Shown here in pieces: positions 28,681 to 36,214 of a DNA stretch of 36,214 nt. The stretch is taken from IMG/VR virus record IMGVR_UViG_3300044675_003887, positions 1 to 36,214 of that record; one strand, 5' to 3'. Position 1 is the first letter of the stretch. Every line of letters starts with the position of its first letter. The position numbers and the translations under genes were made by a program. The notes below the pieces were generated by a model that worked only from the letters and a program-made list of their open reading frames with translations, made no database searches and had not been told where the DNA came from. Origin of the DNA: a virus.

Positions 28681-30698
28681 TTGCGTTTCCTTACAAACGG
28701 CTCTGCTTTTTTCCCTGAAATCACGCCATTTGTAGGCGTATTCTCTGCCCTTTTTCGTGCCTTTTCAGACTCGTATTCCGCCACGCTGATTCCCACCAGC
28801 GACATATAACACGCATCCAGAAGATGGTTTCTCGTGAATGTCTGAACCCATTTTCTGACCGTGCCTTTACCGACTTCGAATTGAGTTGTTTCGCGTTCCG
28901 CTGTCAGTTGCTTGGCGACTTCAATGCGGCCTTCAACCTTTTCAGACTTTGGTAGCAGTAACGCCGCCGCACTGTCGGCCGCCACCGTCAAAGCCTGGTG
29001 AACTCTTCGCTTCCAGTGATCCGCGTTGTTTTCAAGTTCCCTGAATCGCTTGTTTCCGCGAGTCAAAATCACATCATGCCAGCCCTCGCCAATCTGGTGC
29101 ATCTGTCGATTCTTGTTCTGCGGAGCCACGTAGGCGGATCCGGAGTGCTGCTTAAACCCAAATCCCTTTGCACGCCTCCAAAGCTGATGTTCGTTCAGCC
29201 CCTCTCGAATCGTGTCTGTTTCCCATCCGATGTCGATCAACGCGATATCGATTCCGCGAAGTCCTGTCAGCCCTTCAATTTCCCATCCTTTGTCGAACTT
29301 CTCCTGCAAATACCTGATTGCCTGCTTCAATGCTGTTTTCAGGTCGCTCGCCTCTCTCAACACCGGTTCAAAACCATAGTCGATGCAAAGTGGCTGACCA
29401 TTTGCCCGCTTTGCCGTCACAAACCAGTCGAGCTGCTTTTCTCGAACGTCAACTCCAGCCGCGATCGTGACAACATCGGACGGCATTAACCCGCGTTTCC
29501 ACTGGCTTTGCCGGTGCATTACCGTCCGGAAATCCAATGGTTCAACGTCTTGCTCTTTTGGCTTTGCTGGTAGTGCCCACGTCCATTGAAGGAGTTCCTT
29601 TTCTGCGTTGTCCTGATCAACTTCGCGTGCCCCTTTCCATTCATCGGCCCCGACGATCCCGGCCGTTACGAATGTGTTCGTTGCTGCCGAATACCTGAAC
29701 CCCATTGTCTTCGATGCGACGATCTGGCCCGTGATTGTTCCGTCAGACAGGATCGACTGACCTTTGTGCCTGACCTTGCAGTTCGTCAATTGTTTCAGCC
29801 GCACAGCATCATCAAACAGAATTCCGCAGCACGGACAGGCCCACCGACTGTTGAGTTCCGCGACATCTTCAGTCGTCGCATCCTGCCAGCCAATCAAGTT
29901 GTCTCGCCCTGGGCACATCCACTCGTCACAGGCGTGGCATTGAATGACGACCTCTCCGGCCGTCCCGTTGCCCCACTCCTGCCAGATGCGGCCCTGCTCA
30001 ATGGTCACTGTTGATTCAAGATAAATGCGAGCCTGTCCACTGGCACGGTAAGCCCTAACGCGGCCTTCCATCTGCTTGAGCTTTGTCGCTTCGTCTGATG
30101 TCCCGCCAACTTGATCAAGGTGGGAAACCTCCGTGACGACCAGAATCGGACCTGTGAAGCCCGCTCGCTTTTCATCGCCGCCTCCGGCGGTTATGAACTT
30201 CAGATTGCTTCCATTCGCGAACTGAATCAGCTCCGGCGTTCCTCCATTCGACCCCGCACCCTTGCGCGGCAGATATTTAGCAAACTGGCTCGCCTCAATT
30301 GCTGGCTTGATGTCCAGCTTCCACTTGTCGTTCGCCATGTCCATTGATGGCAAGCCAAACAGCACTGTCTGGTTTCTTTCGAATAGGTGGTACAGAATCG
30401 GAATGACAACGAACGCCAATGTCTTTCCAGATTGCTGTGGGCCGGTGCAGGCATATCGAAACCAGTTGCCTGAATCCACTTCGCGGAAAAACGCTCCATG
30501 TGCAGGCTGTCGCGAGATCCTGAAACGCTGCCCCTGGAATGGGCCGTCCGGAAGAATGATTTCCTGCTCTGCGAAGTCTGAGATTGACCGATAACGCGCA
30601 ACGATTGCGATCCGCTGAAACGCTTCCCGGAGTGCTTTGGCTCCAGGGATCGCGTAATCAGTCCACGTCTGTTTCGATTGTGGAACTATCATGTCCAT
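28677..30698 (-). CDS. terL: Large terminase subunit (lambda gpA family)
   Basis: 673 aa. Walker A GPQQSGKTLAF near residue 87, Walker B ILVVTEVSHLD near 180, and zinc-like CHACDEWMCPGR and WACPCCG. The nuclease part has VTIAAGVDVREKQLDWFV and DIALIDIGWETD as acidic residues of the RNase H-like fold. The ATPase pumps DNA into the prohead and the nuclease cuts it to length. It overlaps terS by 41 nt; a second ATG lies two codons in. Confidence 0.95.
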   Translation of the reverse strand: MDMIVPQSKQTWTDYAIPGAKALREAFQRIAIVARYRSISDFAEQEIILPDGPFQGQRFRISRQPAHGAFFREVDSGNWFRYACTGPQQSGKTLAFVVIPILYHLFERNQTVLFGLPSMDMANDKWKLDIKPAIEASQFAKYLPRKGAGSNGGTPELIQFANGSNLKFITAGGGDEKRAGFTGPILVVTEVSHLDQVGGTSDEATKLKQMEGRVRAYRASGQARIYLESTVTIEQGRIWQEWGNGTAGEVVIQCHACDEWMCPGRDNLIGWQDATTEDVAELNSRWACPCCGILFDDAVRLKQLTNCKVRHKGQSILSDGTITGQIVASKTMGFRYSAATNTFVTAGIVGADEWKGAREVDQDNAEKELLQWTWALPAKPKEQDVEPLDFRTVMHRQSQWKRGLMPSDVVTIAAGVDVREKQLDWFVTAKRANGQPLCIDYGFEPVLREASDLKTALKQAIRYLQEKFDKGWEIEGLTGLRGIDIALIDIGWETDTIREGLNEHQLWRRAKGFGFKQHSGSAYVAPQNKNRQMHQIGEGWHDVILTRGNKRFRELENNADHWKRRVHQALTVAADSAAALLLPKSEKVEGRIEVAKQLTAERETTQFEVGKGTVRKWVQTFTRNHLLDACYMSLVGISVAEYESEKARKRAENTPTNGVISGKKAEPFVRKRK

Positions 30699-31137
30699 AA
30701 ATTCGCTCTAGGTTTGACAGCACCTCGCGATTTGCTTCCTCAATCAACTCCAGCGTGTCGGTATCGCCTTTTCGCTTCACATGCTCCGCAACCCTTCTGA
30801 GCGGCCCAAACAATGCTGGTGCCGCATCCTCAAAGTCATTCAGCATGATTACTTGGCCGCGAGTCTGAGCGAGCTTAATTTCTTCCTGTGCTGCCCTCGC
30901 TTGCCGGTATCGTTCAAGCCCGTCTGAGTCGTCGCCAGCCAGCAGGCTTTCATCTGTCGGGACTGGGTTCGCCTCTTTTCTGAGATACCACCAAACGCAG
31001 ACGGCGTAAATTTCTGCTAGTCCGTTTTTGTCGAACTCAGGAAACGATGGATCTGGCTTCATTTTGGCGATTGCCTGATGTGACACGCCAAGAATCCGCG
31101 ACAACTCGGCCTGATTTACTCGCTTCCTGAATGCCAT
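30658..31137 (-). CDS. terS: Small terminase subunit (Nu1-like)
   Basis: 159 aa. The N-terminal helix-turn-helix NQAELSRILGVSHQAIAKM is typical of gpNu1-type small terminases. A central WWYLRKE segment and a long helix (ERYRQARAAQEEIKLAQTRGQVI) support this, and the C-terminus should bind TerL. It recognises the packaging site, which could lie in the repeats upstream (31140-31167) or elsewhere. Confidence 0.85.
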   Translation of the reverse strand: MAFRKRVNQAELSRILGVSHQAIAKMKPDPSFPEFDKNGLAEIYAVCVWWYLRKEANPVPTDESLLAGDDSDGLERYRQARAAQEEIKLAQTRGQVIMLNDFEDAAPALFGPLRRVAEHVKRKGDTDTLELIEEANREVLSNLERIYGHDSSTIETDVD

Positions 31138-31139
31138 TG

Positions 31140-31167
31140 ATGGTGGTAACCATGTTTCAATGTTTCA
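31140..31167. repeat. Tandem 8-bp repeat and palindrome before terS
   Basis: ATGTTTCA occurs twice head to tail (31152-31159, 31160-31167). It is next to a palindrome, ATGGT-GGTA-ACCAT (31140-31153). These are candidates for small terminase binding (cos or pac) or for a promoter element. Confidence 0.4.
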
Positions 31168-31172
31168 AACAC

Positions 31173-31198
31173 AAAAAAACAGGGATGGACAAGCCCTG
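31173..31198 (-). terminator. Intrinsic terminator upstream of terS
   Basis: CAGGG-N9-CCCTG, 5-6 bp, followed by seven U. It ends the transcript of the 36214-31329 block. Head genes must therefore be expressed by read-through or from a promoter between 31172 and 31138. I see no clear promoter there. The rest of the 191-nt gap (31199-31328) holds AT-rich stretches only. Confidence 0.8.
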
Positions 31199-31328
31199 CG
31201 CGGCACCCCTCAATACCCGGAGGACCCGCTAACTACCCTGCACCTGTTTTCGCTGCACTCCATATAACCACGGGCTCTATAAACCAAATGGTGAAAATTC
31301 ATATGCTCGTCTACGTTTTGAGAACGCA

Positions 31329-31679
31329 TCAAAGCACCTTCACTCGCAGGGTTGCCTGCTCGGTGCCTGCTGATGTTGTGAATGTGAACGTCAGTTTCGC
31401 CGTGTATTCATCATCCTCAATGCCTGCCGTCCCTGCTCCCATCGTCCACTTGATTCCTGTGTTCGCCTCAATGGTAAGTGCGTTTCCTTGCTGATCGTAA
31501 TCACTCGTATCGGTTGAAATGATTGAAATCGTAGATAGCGTCAACAGGGCATCATCAGCGGTGATACCGCTCACGGCAGTGATCGTCCTGCCCTTGATCG
31601 CTTCACCCAGATCATAGTAATAGATCTTGGCTTCTCCGGTTCGATGGAGAAGGATGTCTTGCGTTGAACAGCACGTCAT
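31329..31679 (-). CDS. Virion-associated beta-rich protein
   Basis: 116 aa. ATGA overlap with the gene upstream. RTITAVSGITADDALLTLSTISIISTDTSDYDQQGNALTIEANTGIKWTMGAGTAG...AKLTFTFTTSAGTEQATLRVKVL is an Ig-like or fibre-type beta sandwich. It is the last gene before the terminator. Probably a fibre or decoration subunit. Confidence 0.55.
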   Translation of the reverse strand: MTCCSTQDILLHRTGEAKIYYYDLGEAIKGRTITAVSGITADDALLTLSTISIISTDTSDYDQQGNALTIEANTGIKWTMGAGTAGIEDDEYTAKLTFTFTTSAGTEQATLRVKVL

Positions 31680-31891
31680 TGTCTTCCCCTTGCCACTGCG
31701 GTTCTGCTTCTAAACTCAGCAACGCCTGTTCTTGATCGTGTTTCCGTTGTGGCTGTTCTGCTTCTGAATTCTGCAAACGATGTTCCCGCTGCAATTTCAC
31801 TGGCCGCACCATCACCCCCAGCCAGCCCCCACGTCCGAAACGCAAAGCTCTGAAACGCAAACCCCCGTTGTGAGTATCTTCCTTGGCTCAT
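31676..31891 (-). CDS. Small repetitive protein
   Basis: 71 aa with ATGA overlaps on both sides. The C-terminal half repeats AEFRSRTA-like units (FAEFRSRTATTETRSRTGVAEFRSRTAVA), seen at the DNA level as repeated GTTCTGCTTCT on the plus strand. A short structural linker or adhesin-like segment is possible. Not recognised. Confidence 0.5.
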   Translation of the reverse strand: MSQGRYSQRGFAFQSFAFRTWGLAGGDGAASEIAAGTSFAEFRSRTATTETRSRTGVAEFRSRTAVARGRQ

Positions 31892-32553
31892 GGCTTGCTC
31901 AGCGTTGGCGCTGTCCTTGTTCCGGTGGAAGTCAGCCCGGCCATCGCAACGCGATAATTAACGCCGAATTGGGTGATGTCGTATTGCTCCGTCGACGTTT
32001 GCGGATTCGCGACGGCTCCCGAGCTGATGGCCAACAGCCACCCGGCAGCGTCTTGGATGTTGCCAATCTCCGTACTACCACTCAACCCATCCGCCTGGCA
32101 GTCGTGGACATCGGCAGCAATGTGATTAGCTCCAGTGACCTTTACCGCTCTGCCGTTTGTGCCATCGCTAATCAACAGCAACTCACCAAATGAATCTGCT
32201 GTAAATGTTTCTGTGGTGAGAGTATTCCAAATCGCGAGACGACTAGCGGAGTCCAGTTCCGCTACTCCCGCTGTGTCGCTGGCAGATGGCACGACTGTCA
32301 CCTGTGCAGGAAGGCAGGCAGTCTTGTACGCAATCACACAAAACGCCGTATGATTCGTTTCGGCCTGTGTCGGCGTGTAGTAAACGACTCCGCTGGCTGC
32401 ACTGTAGGCGATCGTTCCGCCGCCTGCTGATTCCGCCCCGCCTTCCGGCCTGACAACAATAGAAACACCGGATGTCTGCACAGCACCATCTGAGATCTGT
32501 ACAACAGCACCGACTGCGATTCGCGGTGGACTTGCTGCATTTCGCGGGTACAT
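31888..32553 (-). CDS. Fibre-like virion protein
   Basis: 221 aa. Strand-rich and low in charge, with TQAETNHTAFCVIAYKTACLPAQVTVVPSA and ITQFGVNYRVAMAGLTSTGT segments typical of phage structural or fibre proteins. TGATG overlap with the upstream LamG-like gene. Family not recognised. Confidence 0.5.
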   Translation of the reverse strand: MYPRNAASPPRIAVGAVVQISDGAVQTSGVSIVVRPEGGAESAGGGTIAYSAASGVVYYTPTQAETNHTAFCVIAYKTACLPAQVTVVPSASDTAGVAELDSASRLAIWNTLTTETFTADSFGELLLISDGTNGRAVKVTGANHIAADVHDCQADGLSGSTEIGNIQDAAGWLLAISSGAVANPQTSTEQYDITQFGVNYRVAMAGLTSTGTRTAPTLSKP

Positions 32554-33320
32554 CAGTTAATACCTCCACCAATAACTAACGAACGCCGACGCACCCAGTG
32601 GGCACGGAAACCGGCCACCAATGCAGACCTGCGACGTGGAGCAAGTTCGTAAGCAATGCCGCGACGTGATGCCAATGTGCGAATTTCTCGCCGTCCTCGC
32701 ACACGATTGCACAGCATAATGTCATCAAATAAGCCTGGGAAAAACTGACCAAAACTTCCGTAACGAGATCCGAACGTCAAGTTATCTATTATTCCAGCGG
32801 CAGCGGCTACTGTGTTTCTTTCACTACCATTTACAAAGCCTACGGTTTCTGTTGTGGTCGCTGTTAAACATAAATGAGTCCACACGTTTGCAGTGATTCC
32901 GGTCGCCAGTGTAAGCCACGTATCTCCGCCTGCATTTAAGACCTCAAAATTCCCTGAGTTTATTCGGCAAAAAAACTGCGGATACGTGCCCACGGATGGA
33001 TTAAGCAATCTGATATCACCGCTCACAGACGTAGGATTGATCCAAAATGATGCGGTGAATGGACGCGGCAAAACGACCGCAGACAATGATAAAAACTGGT
33101 CCGTTCCGTTCAGCAAAATAGCGAAGCGGCTTGAGACCATGAATTGACCGCCAGATACTAAGGTGCCGTGTCGCGCCAGTCCGCTCCAATCACGCAACGT
33201 CACCCCTGTCGGCCCGAGGCATGGTGCCCAAGCACCGACGCAACCACGCCACAACTCAGGAAACAGCGGGCGTCCGTCGCGTGGTGCAAATCCGTTAGCG
33301 TATGATCCCGGAAGAATCAT
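32553..33320 (-). CDS. LamG/concanavalin-like virion protein
   Basis: 255 aa. FAILLNGTDQFLSLSAVVLPRPFTASFWINPTS, VWTHLCLTATTTETVGFVNGSER and PGLFDDIMLCNRV mark a concanavalin/LamG-like jelly roll (DUF-type phage fibre domain). The C-terminal ~45 residues are Arg-rich. It likely binds host surface glycans. Confidence 0.7.
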   Translation of the reverse strand: MILPGSYANGFAPRDGRPLFPELWRGCVGAWAPCLGPTGVTLRDWSGLARHGTLVSGGQFMVSSRFAILLNGTDQFLSLSAVVLPRPFTASFWINPTSVSGDIRLLNPSVGTYPQFFCRINSGNFEVLNAGGDTWLTLATGITANVWTHLCLTATTTETVGFVNGSERNTVAAAAGIIDNLTFGSRYGSFGQFFPGLFDDIMLCNRVRGRREIRTLASRRGIAYELAPRRRSALVAGFRAHWVRRRSLVIGGGIN

Positions 33321-34036
33321 TACACGTCCTCAACGATCGTGTCTTCAAGCGGAGTGAGCGTAATCACGCAGTTGGCATCATTCGAATGGAATGCTGCACC
33401 ACTGCGATTTACCACGACAAGGTTCAACCATCGGCCCTTTGGAAATATCACACCGACAAGCGACCGCTGAACTGTTGATGTGACTTGGCTCGTGCAAATA
33501 TGCGAGCCAAGAAACTCCAATTGATTTAAGGCAGCATTCAGGTTGCTGCTGTAGCCTGAATACGCTGCATCACTTCCGCTGGTATTTGCGTCACCTGCTC
33601 CAGTTGCTGAGTTCCAAGAAGCGTGGAGGTCGATTGCGTTACCGGCGGTTGGAGTAGCCGCAAGTTCAAAATTGCATTCTAAACGCCATCGCTGAGCCCA
33701 ATTTGCTCCCATGTCCAGCGAAGCCGATTGCCGCCCACCTGTTGAGGTTCCGTTGCTGTTTGCCAACGATGCAAGCGTTATGGCAGCACTTCCGCCGCTA
33801 CTTCGAAGCGTCTTTGCTATTCCCTCTTGAATCTTAAATGCGTCAGGTAATGCCACTGATCCGCCCCCTTCTGAGGGTTCTGAGTCAATTCCTAAAAGCC
33901 CATCTGCTGCATCCAGTGCAGCAATCCAGATTGTCTGATTGACTTCTGGCTCGTCCCACTCTCTGACCCCAGACTTTGCAATCAGGGCGAGGTATATGTC
34001 TCGCCGCAGTTGCAGCAGTTCGGAGTCGGTAATCAT
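33320..34036 (-). CDS. Virion-associated protein
   Basis: 238 aa. The N-terminal ~60 residues are helical (SELLQLRRDIYLALIAKSG, TIWIAALDAADGLLG). The rest is beta-rich and Ser/Asn-rich (WRLECNFELAATPTAGNAIDLHASWNSATG, RWLNLVVVNRSGAAFHS), like a fibre or spike domain. ATGA overlap with the gene upstream. Confidence 0.5.
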   Translation of the reverse strand: MITDSELLQLRRDIYLALIAKSGVREWDEPEVNQTIWIAALDAADGLLGIDSEPSEGGGSVALPDAFKIQEGIAKTLRSSGGSAAITLASLANSNGTSTGGRQSASLDMGANWAQRWRLECNFELAATPTAGNAIDLHASWNSATGAGDANTSGSDAAYSGYSSNLNAALNQLEFLGSHICTSQVTSTVQRSLVGVIFPKGRWLNLVVVNRSGAAFHSNDANCVITLTPLEDTIVEDV

Positions 34037-34449
34037 GTTGCGTTCCGTGCGTTTGCAATGTCGGACGGTGTCAGCGTCACATACCGATCAAGCAGTTGAC
34101 GCGCCCGTGATGCTGGCTCAGTCGATACCGAATCAAAAGACGCCCTTGCCGCTGTGTTGCTGCCAAACAACTCGTAGAACCCGCTGACGATCACGGCAGG
34201 CTTCACAGTGCCGTCAAGCGTCTGATTGTTCCACCAGCTTTGCTGAGCCGGGGACAATGCAGCCCATTCGGACGGGGAAACCACAATTTCGTCAGAGGCG
34301 ACCGAAGCCCGATAGACTTGAATGTCTTGGCGAATCTCATTAAGCAAATTCGCGTTTGCTTCATCGTCCTCTGGTGCTGTCGTTAGCCCCAGATTCTGAG
34401 GGTCGTTTGTCAGTTCCGCTTTGATCAATAACAGTTCTGCATTATCCAC
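34033..34449 (-). CDS. Hypothetical virion-region protein
   Basis: 138 aa from a GTG at 34449, 4 nt after the previous stop and behind GGAG. It is helical with WAALSPAQQSWWNNQT near its middle and RARQLLDRYVTLTPSDIANARN at its end. Not recognised. Confidence 0.55.
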   Translation of the reverse strand: MDNAELLLIKAELTNDPQNLGLTTAPEDDEANANLLNEIRQDIQVYRASVASDEIVVSPSEWAALSPAQQSWWNNQTLDGTVKPAVIVSGFYELFGSNTAARASFDSVSTEPASRARQLLDRYVTLTPSDIANARNAT

Positions 34450-34453
34450 GGCA

Positions 34454-34888
34454 TTACACTCCAAAAGGCCATGCGGTCGAAACATCGGCCCCGGAGATTT
34501 CCGGAGCTACTTCAGCAGCCGCCAGCAAAGGCCTGGCTAATTCTTGACTCAATCCAACTCCGCCGGACTGCACTGGAGCAACCAGCAAGCCTCGCACGCG
34601 AGCATCTCCGATATCAATTCCGGGTGCCCCAGGCTGAAGCCATTTCAGCACGCGATTGACGACAGGATTGGCTTTTGCCACTTCTTCGATCGTCTGTAAA
34701 ACTGTTTCCGCGTCCGCTGGATTCGGATACACGTTGAGAATCGAAAGCTCGCTAATCATGGTCTGTCGCGTCACTTTTGGTGCGATATCGCGACACCGAG
34801 CCGCACAGAGATCGGCAGCCCCCGTTGACGCGAGCCGTGTGGCTTCCGCGTCAGATTCGATCAGTGCTTTCAGTTCCTGTGGACTCAT
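34454..34888 (-). CDS. Hypothetical protein
   Basis: 144 aa. SPQELKALIESDAEATRLASTGAADLCAARCRDIAP and a Gly/Ala-rich C-terminus. Mostly helical, no motif recognised. The next gene begins 4 nt after its stop. Confidence 0.55.
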   Translation of the reverse strand: MSPQELKALIESDAEATRLASTGAADLCAARCRDIAPKVTRQTMISELSILNVYPNPADAETVLQTIEEVAKANPVVNRVLKWLQPGAPGIDIGDARVRGLLVAPVQSGGVGLSQELARPLLAAAEVAPEISGADVSTAWPFGV

Positions 34889-34912
34889 GTTTTCCTCTAT
34901 TTCTTACCAACA

Positions 34913-34930
34913 GCGGATCAACAGATCCGC
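34913..34930 (-). repeat. Intergenic hairpin related to the left-end repeats
   Basis: GCGGATC-TGTT-GATCCGC, 7 bp with 4-nt loop, followed by TGTTGG. It resembles the elements at 458-566. No U-run follows. Confidence 0.45.
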
Positions 34931-34932
34931 GT

Positions 34933-35028
34933 TTACTGCAACTGTTTCCAAACGCTGTAAATCAGCCCGCCCGTTGCGTCCCAAATCATTGACAACAAAA
35001 ATGCCACAACATTGATAACCGCCGTCAT
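34933..35028 (-). CDS. Very small membrane protein
   Basis: 31 aa (MTAVINVVAFLLSMIWDATGG...) starting in an ATGA overlap with the coiled-coil gene. One hydrophobic span (about 4-15). It may be part of a holin-like set with the two genes upstream. Confidence 0.5.
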   Translation of the reverse strand: MTAVINVVAFLLSMIWDATGGLIYSVWKQLQ

Positions 35029-35246
35029 TTGTCGTCACTCAATCGGCCTTCAAGCCGTCCTACTGTTGTGCTGATCTCGGCGATATTTTGGTGCATCTGC
35101 TCTACTCGATCGTTGAGCGATTTGCGGTCGTCTTTGCACTCACGTAGTTCGGCAGTAAACCAAATCCACATCTTTCCGACAGCCCCACTCAGGACCGCAC
35201 CGAGTGCGGTGATCACTCCCAAAATGACTTCTGCTGAGATATTCAC
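35025..35246 (-). CDS. Membrane-anchored coiled-coil protein, holin-like
   Basis: 73 aa from a GTG at 35246 (GTGA overlap). Residues 5-30 are hydrophobic (EVILGVITALGAVLSGAVGKMWIWF). The rest is a coiled coil (SLNDRVEQMHQNIAEISTTVGRLEGRL). The layout recalls XhlA-like haemolysin proteins, which work with a holin, but no endolysin is visible. Lysis function is a guess. Confidence 0.55.
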   Translation of the reverse strand: MNISAEVILGVITALGAVLSGAVGKMWIWFTAELRECKDDRKSLNDRVEQMHQNIAEISTTVGRLEGRLSDDK

Positions 35247-35587
35247 CGCTGCAAATCTCCTGATGCTGTTGCGATTGGGTCGCCGTGCAAGTAATCCCAC
35301 AGCCAGCCAGCAACCTGAATTGCTAAGCGATACTGTGGAAACAAAAACGCCAGAGCCATCCCAACGGCCCCGACAATCATTCTGATCGCTTCATTTCGTG
35401 ATCTTGGTGGGTTGTTCGACTCCAGCACGGTCAAGCCACTGGCAACGGTCTCGCTGATTCGATGCCGCTTCTGTCGTTGCGCCTTCGATTCCTTCAGCAC
35501 GCCGGCCGCTATGGGAACGACGCCGAACTCTCGCCAGGCTTGAGCCTCGATTGAGTATGCGTCGCGTTGTGAAAATGCTGCTGTCAT
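35243..35587 (-). CDS. Small membrane protein
   Basis: 114 aa, ATGA overlap at 35587. A hydrophobic region at about residues 70-95 (MIVGAVGMALAFLFPQYRLAIQVAGWLW) could span the membrane once or re-enter; the N-terminal half is polar. Possibly a holin. Family unknown. Confidence 0.5.
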   Translation of the reverse strand: MTAAFSQRDAYSIEAQAWREFGVVPIAAGVLKESKAQRQKRHRISETVASGLTVLESNNPPRSRNEAIRMIVGAVGMALAFLFPQYRLAIQVAGWLWDYLHGDPIATASGDLQR

Positions 35588-35892
35588 TCAAACTCAATCC
35601 TAACACTTGCCCACGGCCACAACTCAAACTCGATTCGGTCCCTGTATTGCCTAATCTCTCTCAATCTCGAATCCGGCCCCGGCGTTGACACTTTGACCGG
35701 CTCCGGGAATGTCCACAGCACATGGTCATCGCGTCGGACAGCGACCGGAAGGGCAGGATTGTCGAGTCGAATACTTCGCCCGCCCAAAGAAACTGACCCG
35801 CTGTGGAACAGATCGAACAGAAGTGCGTTGACTGGTGATTCCACTCGTTCGGTTATTTGGAAAGATGCCGCCCGATACTGGCTGACCTCCAT
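35584..35892 (-). CDS. Hypothetical protein
   Basis: 102 aa, taking the ATG at 35892 (MEVSQYRAASFQITER...). The segment PVNALLFDLFHSGSVSLGGRSIRLDN...RDRIEFELWPWASVRIEFE is protein-like and beta-rich. No convincing ribosome binding site is near the possible starts (35892, 35904, 35916). It overlaps the end of the next frame by 167 nt, so it may instead be joined to it by a +1 shift. Confidence 0.45.
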   Translation of the reverse strand: MEVSQYRAASFQITERVESPVNALLFDLFHSGSVSLGGRSIRLDNPALPVAVRRDDHVLWTFPEPVKVSTPGPDSRLREIRQYRDRIEFELWPWASVRIEFE

Positions 35893-36214
35893 TCGTGCCG
35901 TCATGGATCGACGCATGAATGTCTGCCATTTCCTGGTGAGTCATGCCGTCAGTGTCGATTCCATGCTCACGCAGATGTGCTGAGGTCTGAAGGATTGTCG
36001 GATTCCAATTGCCCTCGATATTCCACCGAAGCACGGTCCCGTCCGATGCAACACGAGAAGAAGCCGCCGGCGTAGCGACTTGAGAGGAGTTAGGGGTGTT
36101 GTTCGCTGTTGCCGGCGGCTCACTAGACTGGATCACCTCCTGACCTTTGGGGGTTTCGGATTTGACCTGTAGTGCTTCAATGTTGGCTTTTATCGCTGCC
36201 AGTGCGGTTGTATT
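35726..36214 (-). CDS. Large virion-region protein, N-terminus beyond the right edge
   Basis: The frame is open from the right edge (NTTALAAIKANIEAL...) and contains a Ser/Thr-rich linker then RWNIEGNWNPTILQTSAHLREHGIDTDGMTHQEMADIHASIHDG, a protein-like helical segment. Its last ~45 codons, which overlap the 102-aa gene in another frame, look like a shadow. So the true end may be near 35890, or the two may be fused by +1 slippage or a sequencing error. Confidence 0.45.
   Translation of the reverse strand, partial: NTTALAAIKANIEALQVKSETPKGQEVIQSSEPPATANNTPNSSQVATPAASSRVASDGTVLRWNIEGNWNPTILQTSAHLREHGIDTDGMTHQEMADIHASIHDGTNGGQPVSGGIFPNNRTSGITSQRTSVRSVPQRVSFFGRAKYSTRQSCPSGRCPTR

Noticed and set aside
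1-36214. CRISPR array, insertion sequence, or rRNA
   Set aside because: No regularly spaced repeats, transposase motifs or rRNA-like segments were found on either strand.

Overview
The window is a contiguous block of a tailed double-stranded DNA phage or prophage with a lambda-like siphovirus morphogenesis plan. Nearly every gene lies on the minus strand, so transcription runs from high to low coordinates, and genes are packed tightly, mostly with 4-nt ATGA/GTGA overlaps. Both ends cut through genes. I saw no integrase, phage repressor, endolysin, tRNA or rRNA. The host cannot be proved. The moderate GC content, the CsrA homologue, the FGE/sulfatase-like domain in a virion protein and the IbrAB-like pair would fit a phage of an environmental bacterium such as a planctomycete, but that is a guess.

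Right part (36214 to 12485, minus): late operon. 36214-31329 holds virion-associated or fibre-like proteins, including a LamG-like protein, and a run of three small membrane proteins that may be lysis or superinfection factors. An intrinsic terminator and tandem 8-bp repeats precede the packaging and head genes: small terminase, large terminase, zinc ribbon, gpW-like joining protein, portal, protease/scaffold with a likely nested scaffold start, decoration protein, Mu-gpT-like major capsid and connectors. The tail genes follow: HK97-gp10-like, tail terminator, tail tube, G/GT chaperones with a textbook -1 frameshift signal, tape measure, distal tail proteins, an FGE/C-type-lectin-like protein and two glycosyltransferase-like proteins. 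The operon ends at a strong hairpin terminator at 12388-12438. A plus-strand moron (28209-28547) interrupts the head genes.

Centre (12438 to 11700): control region. A consensus-like minus promoter (11933-11960) carries twin reverse-complementary operators. A small plus-strand operon (12108-12388) encodes two tiny membrane or zinc proteins.

Left part (11892 to 1, minus): early operon. Six very small proteins (ribbon-helix-helix, winged-helix, zinc-ribbon and membrane) are followed by about 270 nt of highly structured sequence made of two compound hairpins, each ending in a U-run. Beyond it lie csrA, a RuvC-type resolvase, a candidate annealing protein, an IbrB-like ParB protein, a DEDD exonuclease, an IbrA-like PAPS-reductase-family protein and three small genes. 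A second intrinsic terminator then separates a replication module: PD-(D/E)XK-like nuclease, replisome organiser, primase, DnaB-like helicase and a ribbon-helix-helix protein. This layout suggests immediate-early, delayed-early and replication gene blocks separated by terminators that must be read through in a regulated way.

The most interesting items are the structured RNA or tandem terminators ahead of csrA, the IbrB-exonuclease-IbrA operon, the moron, and the frameshift and nested-scaffold signals.
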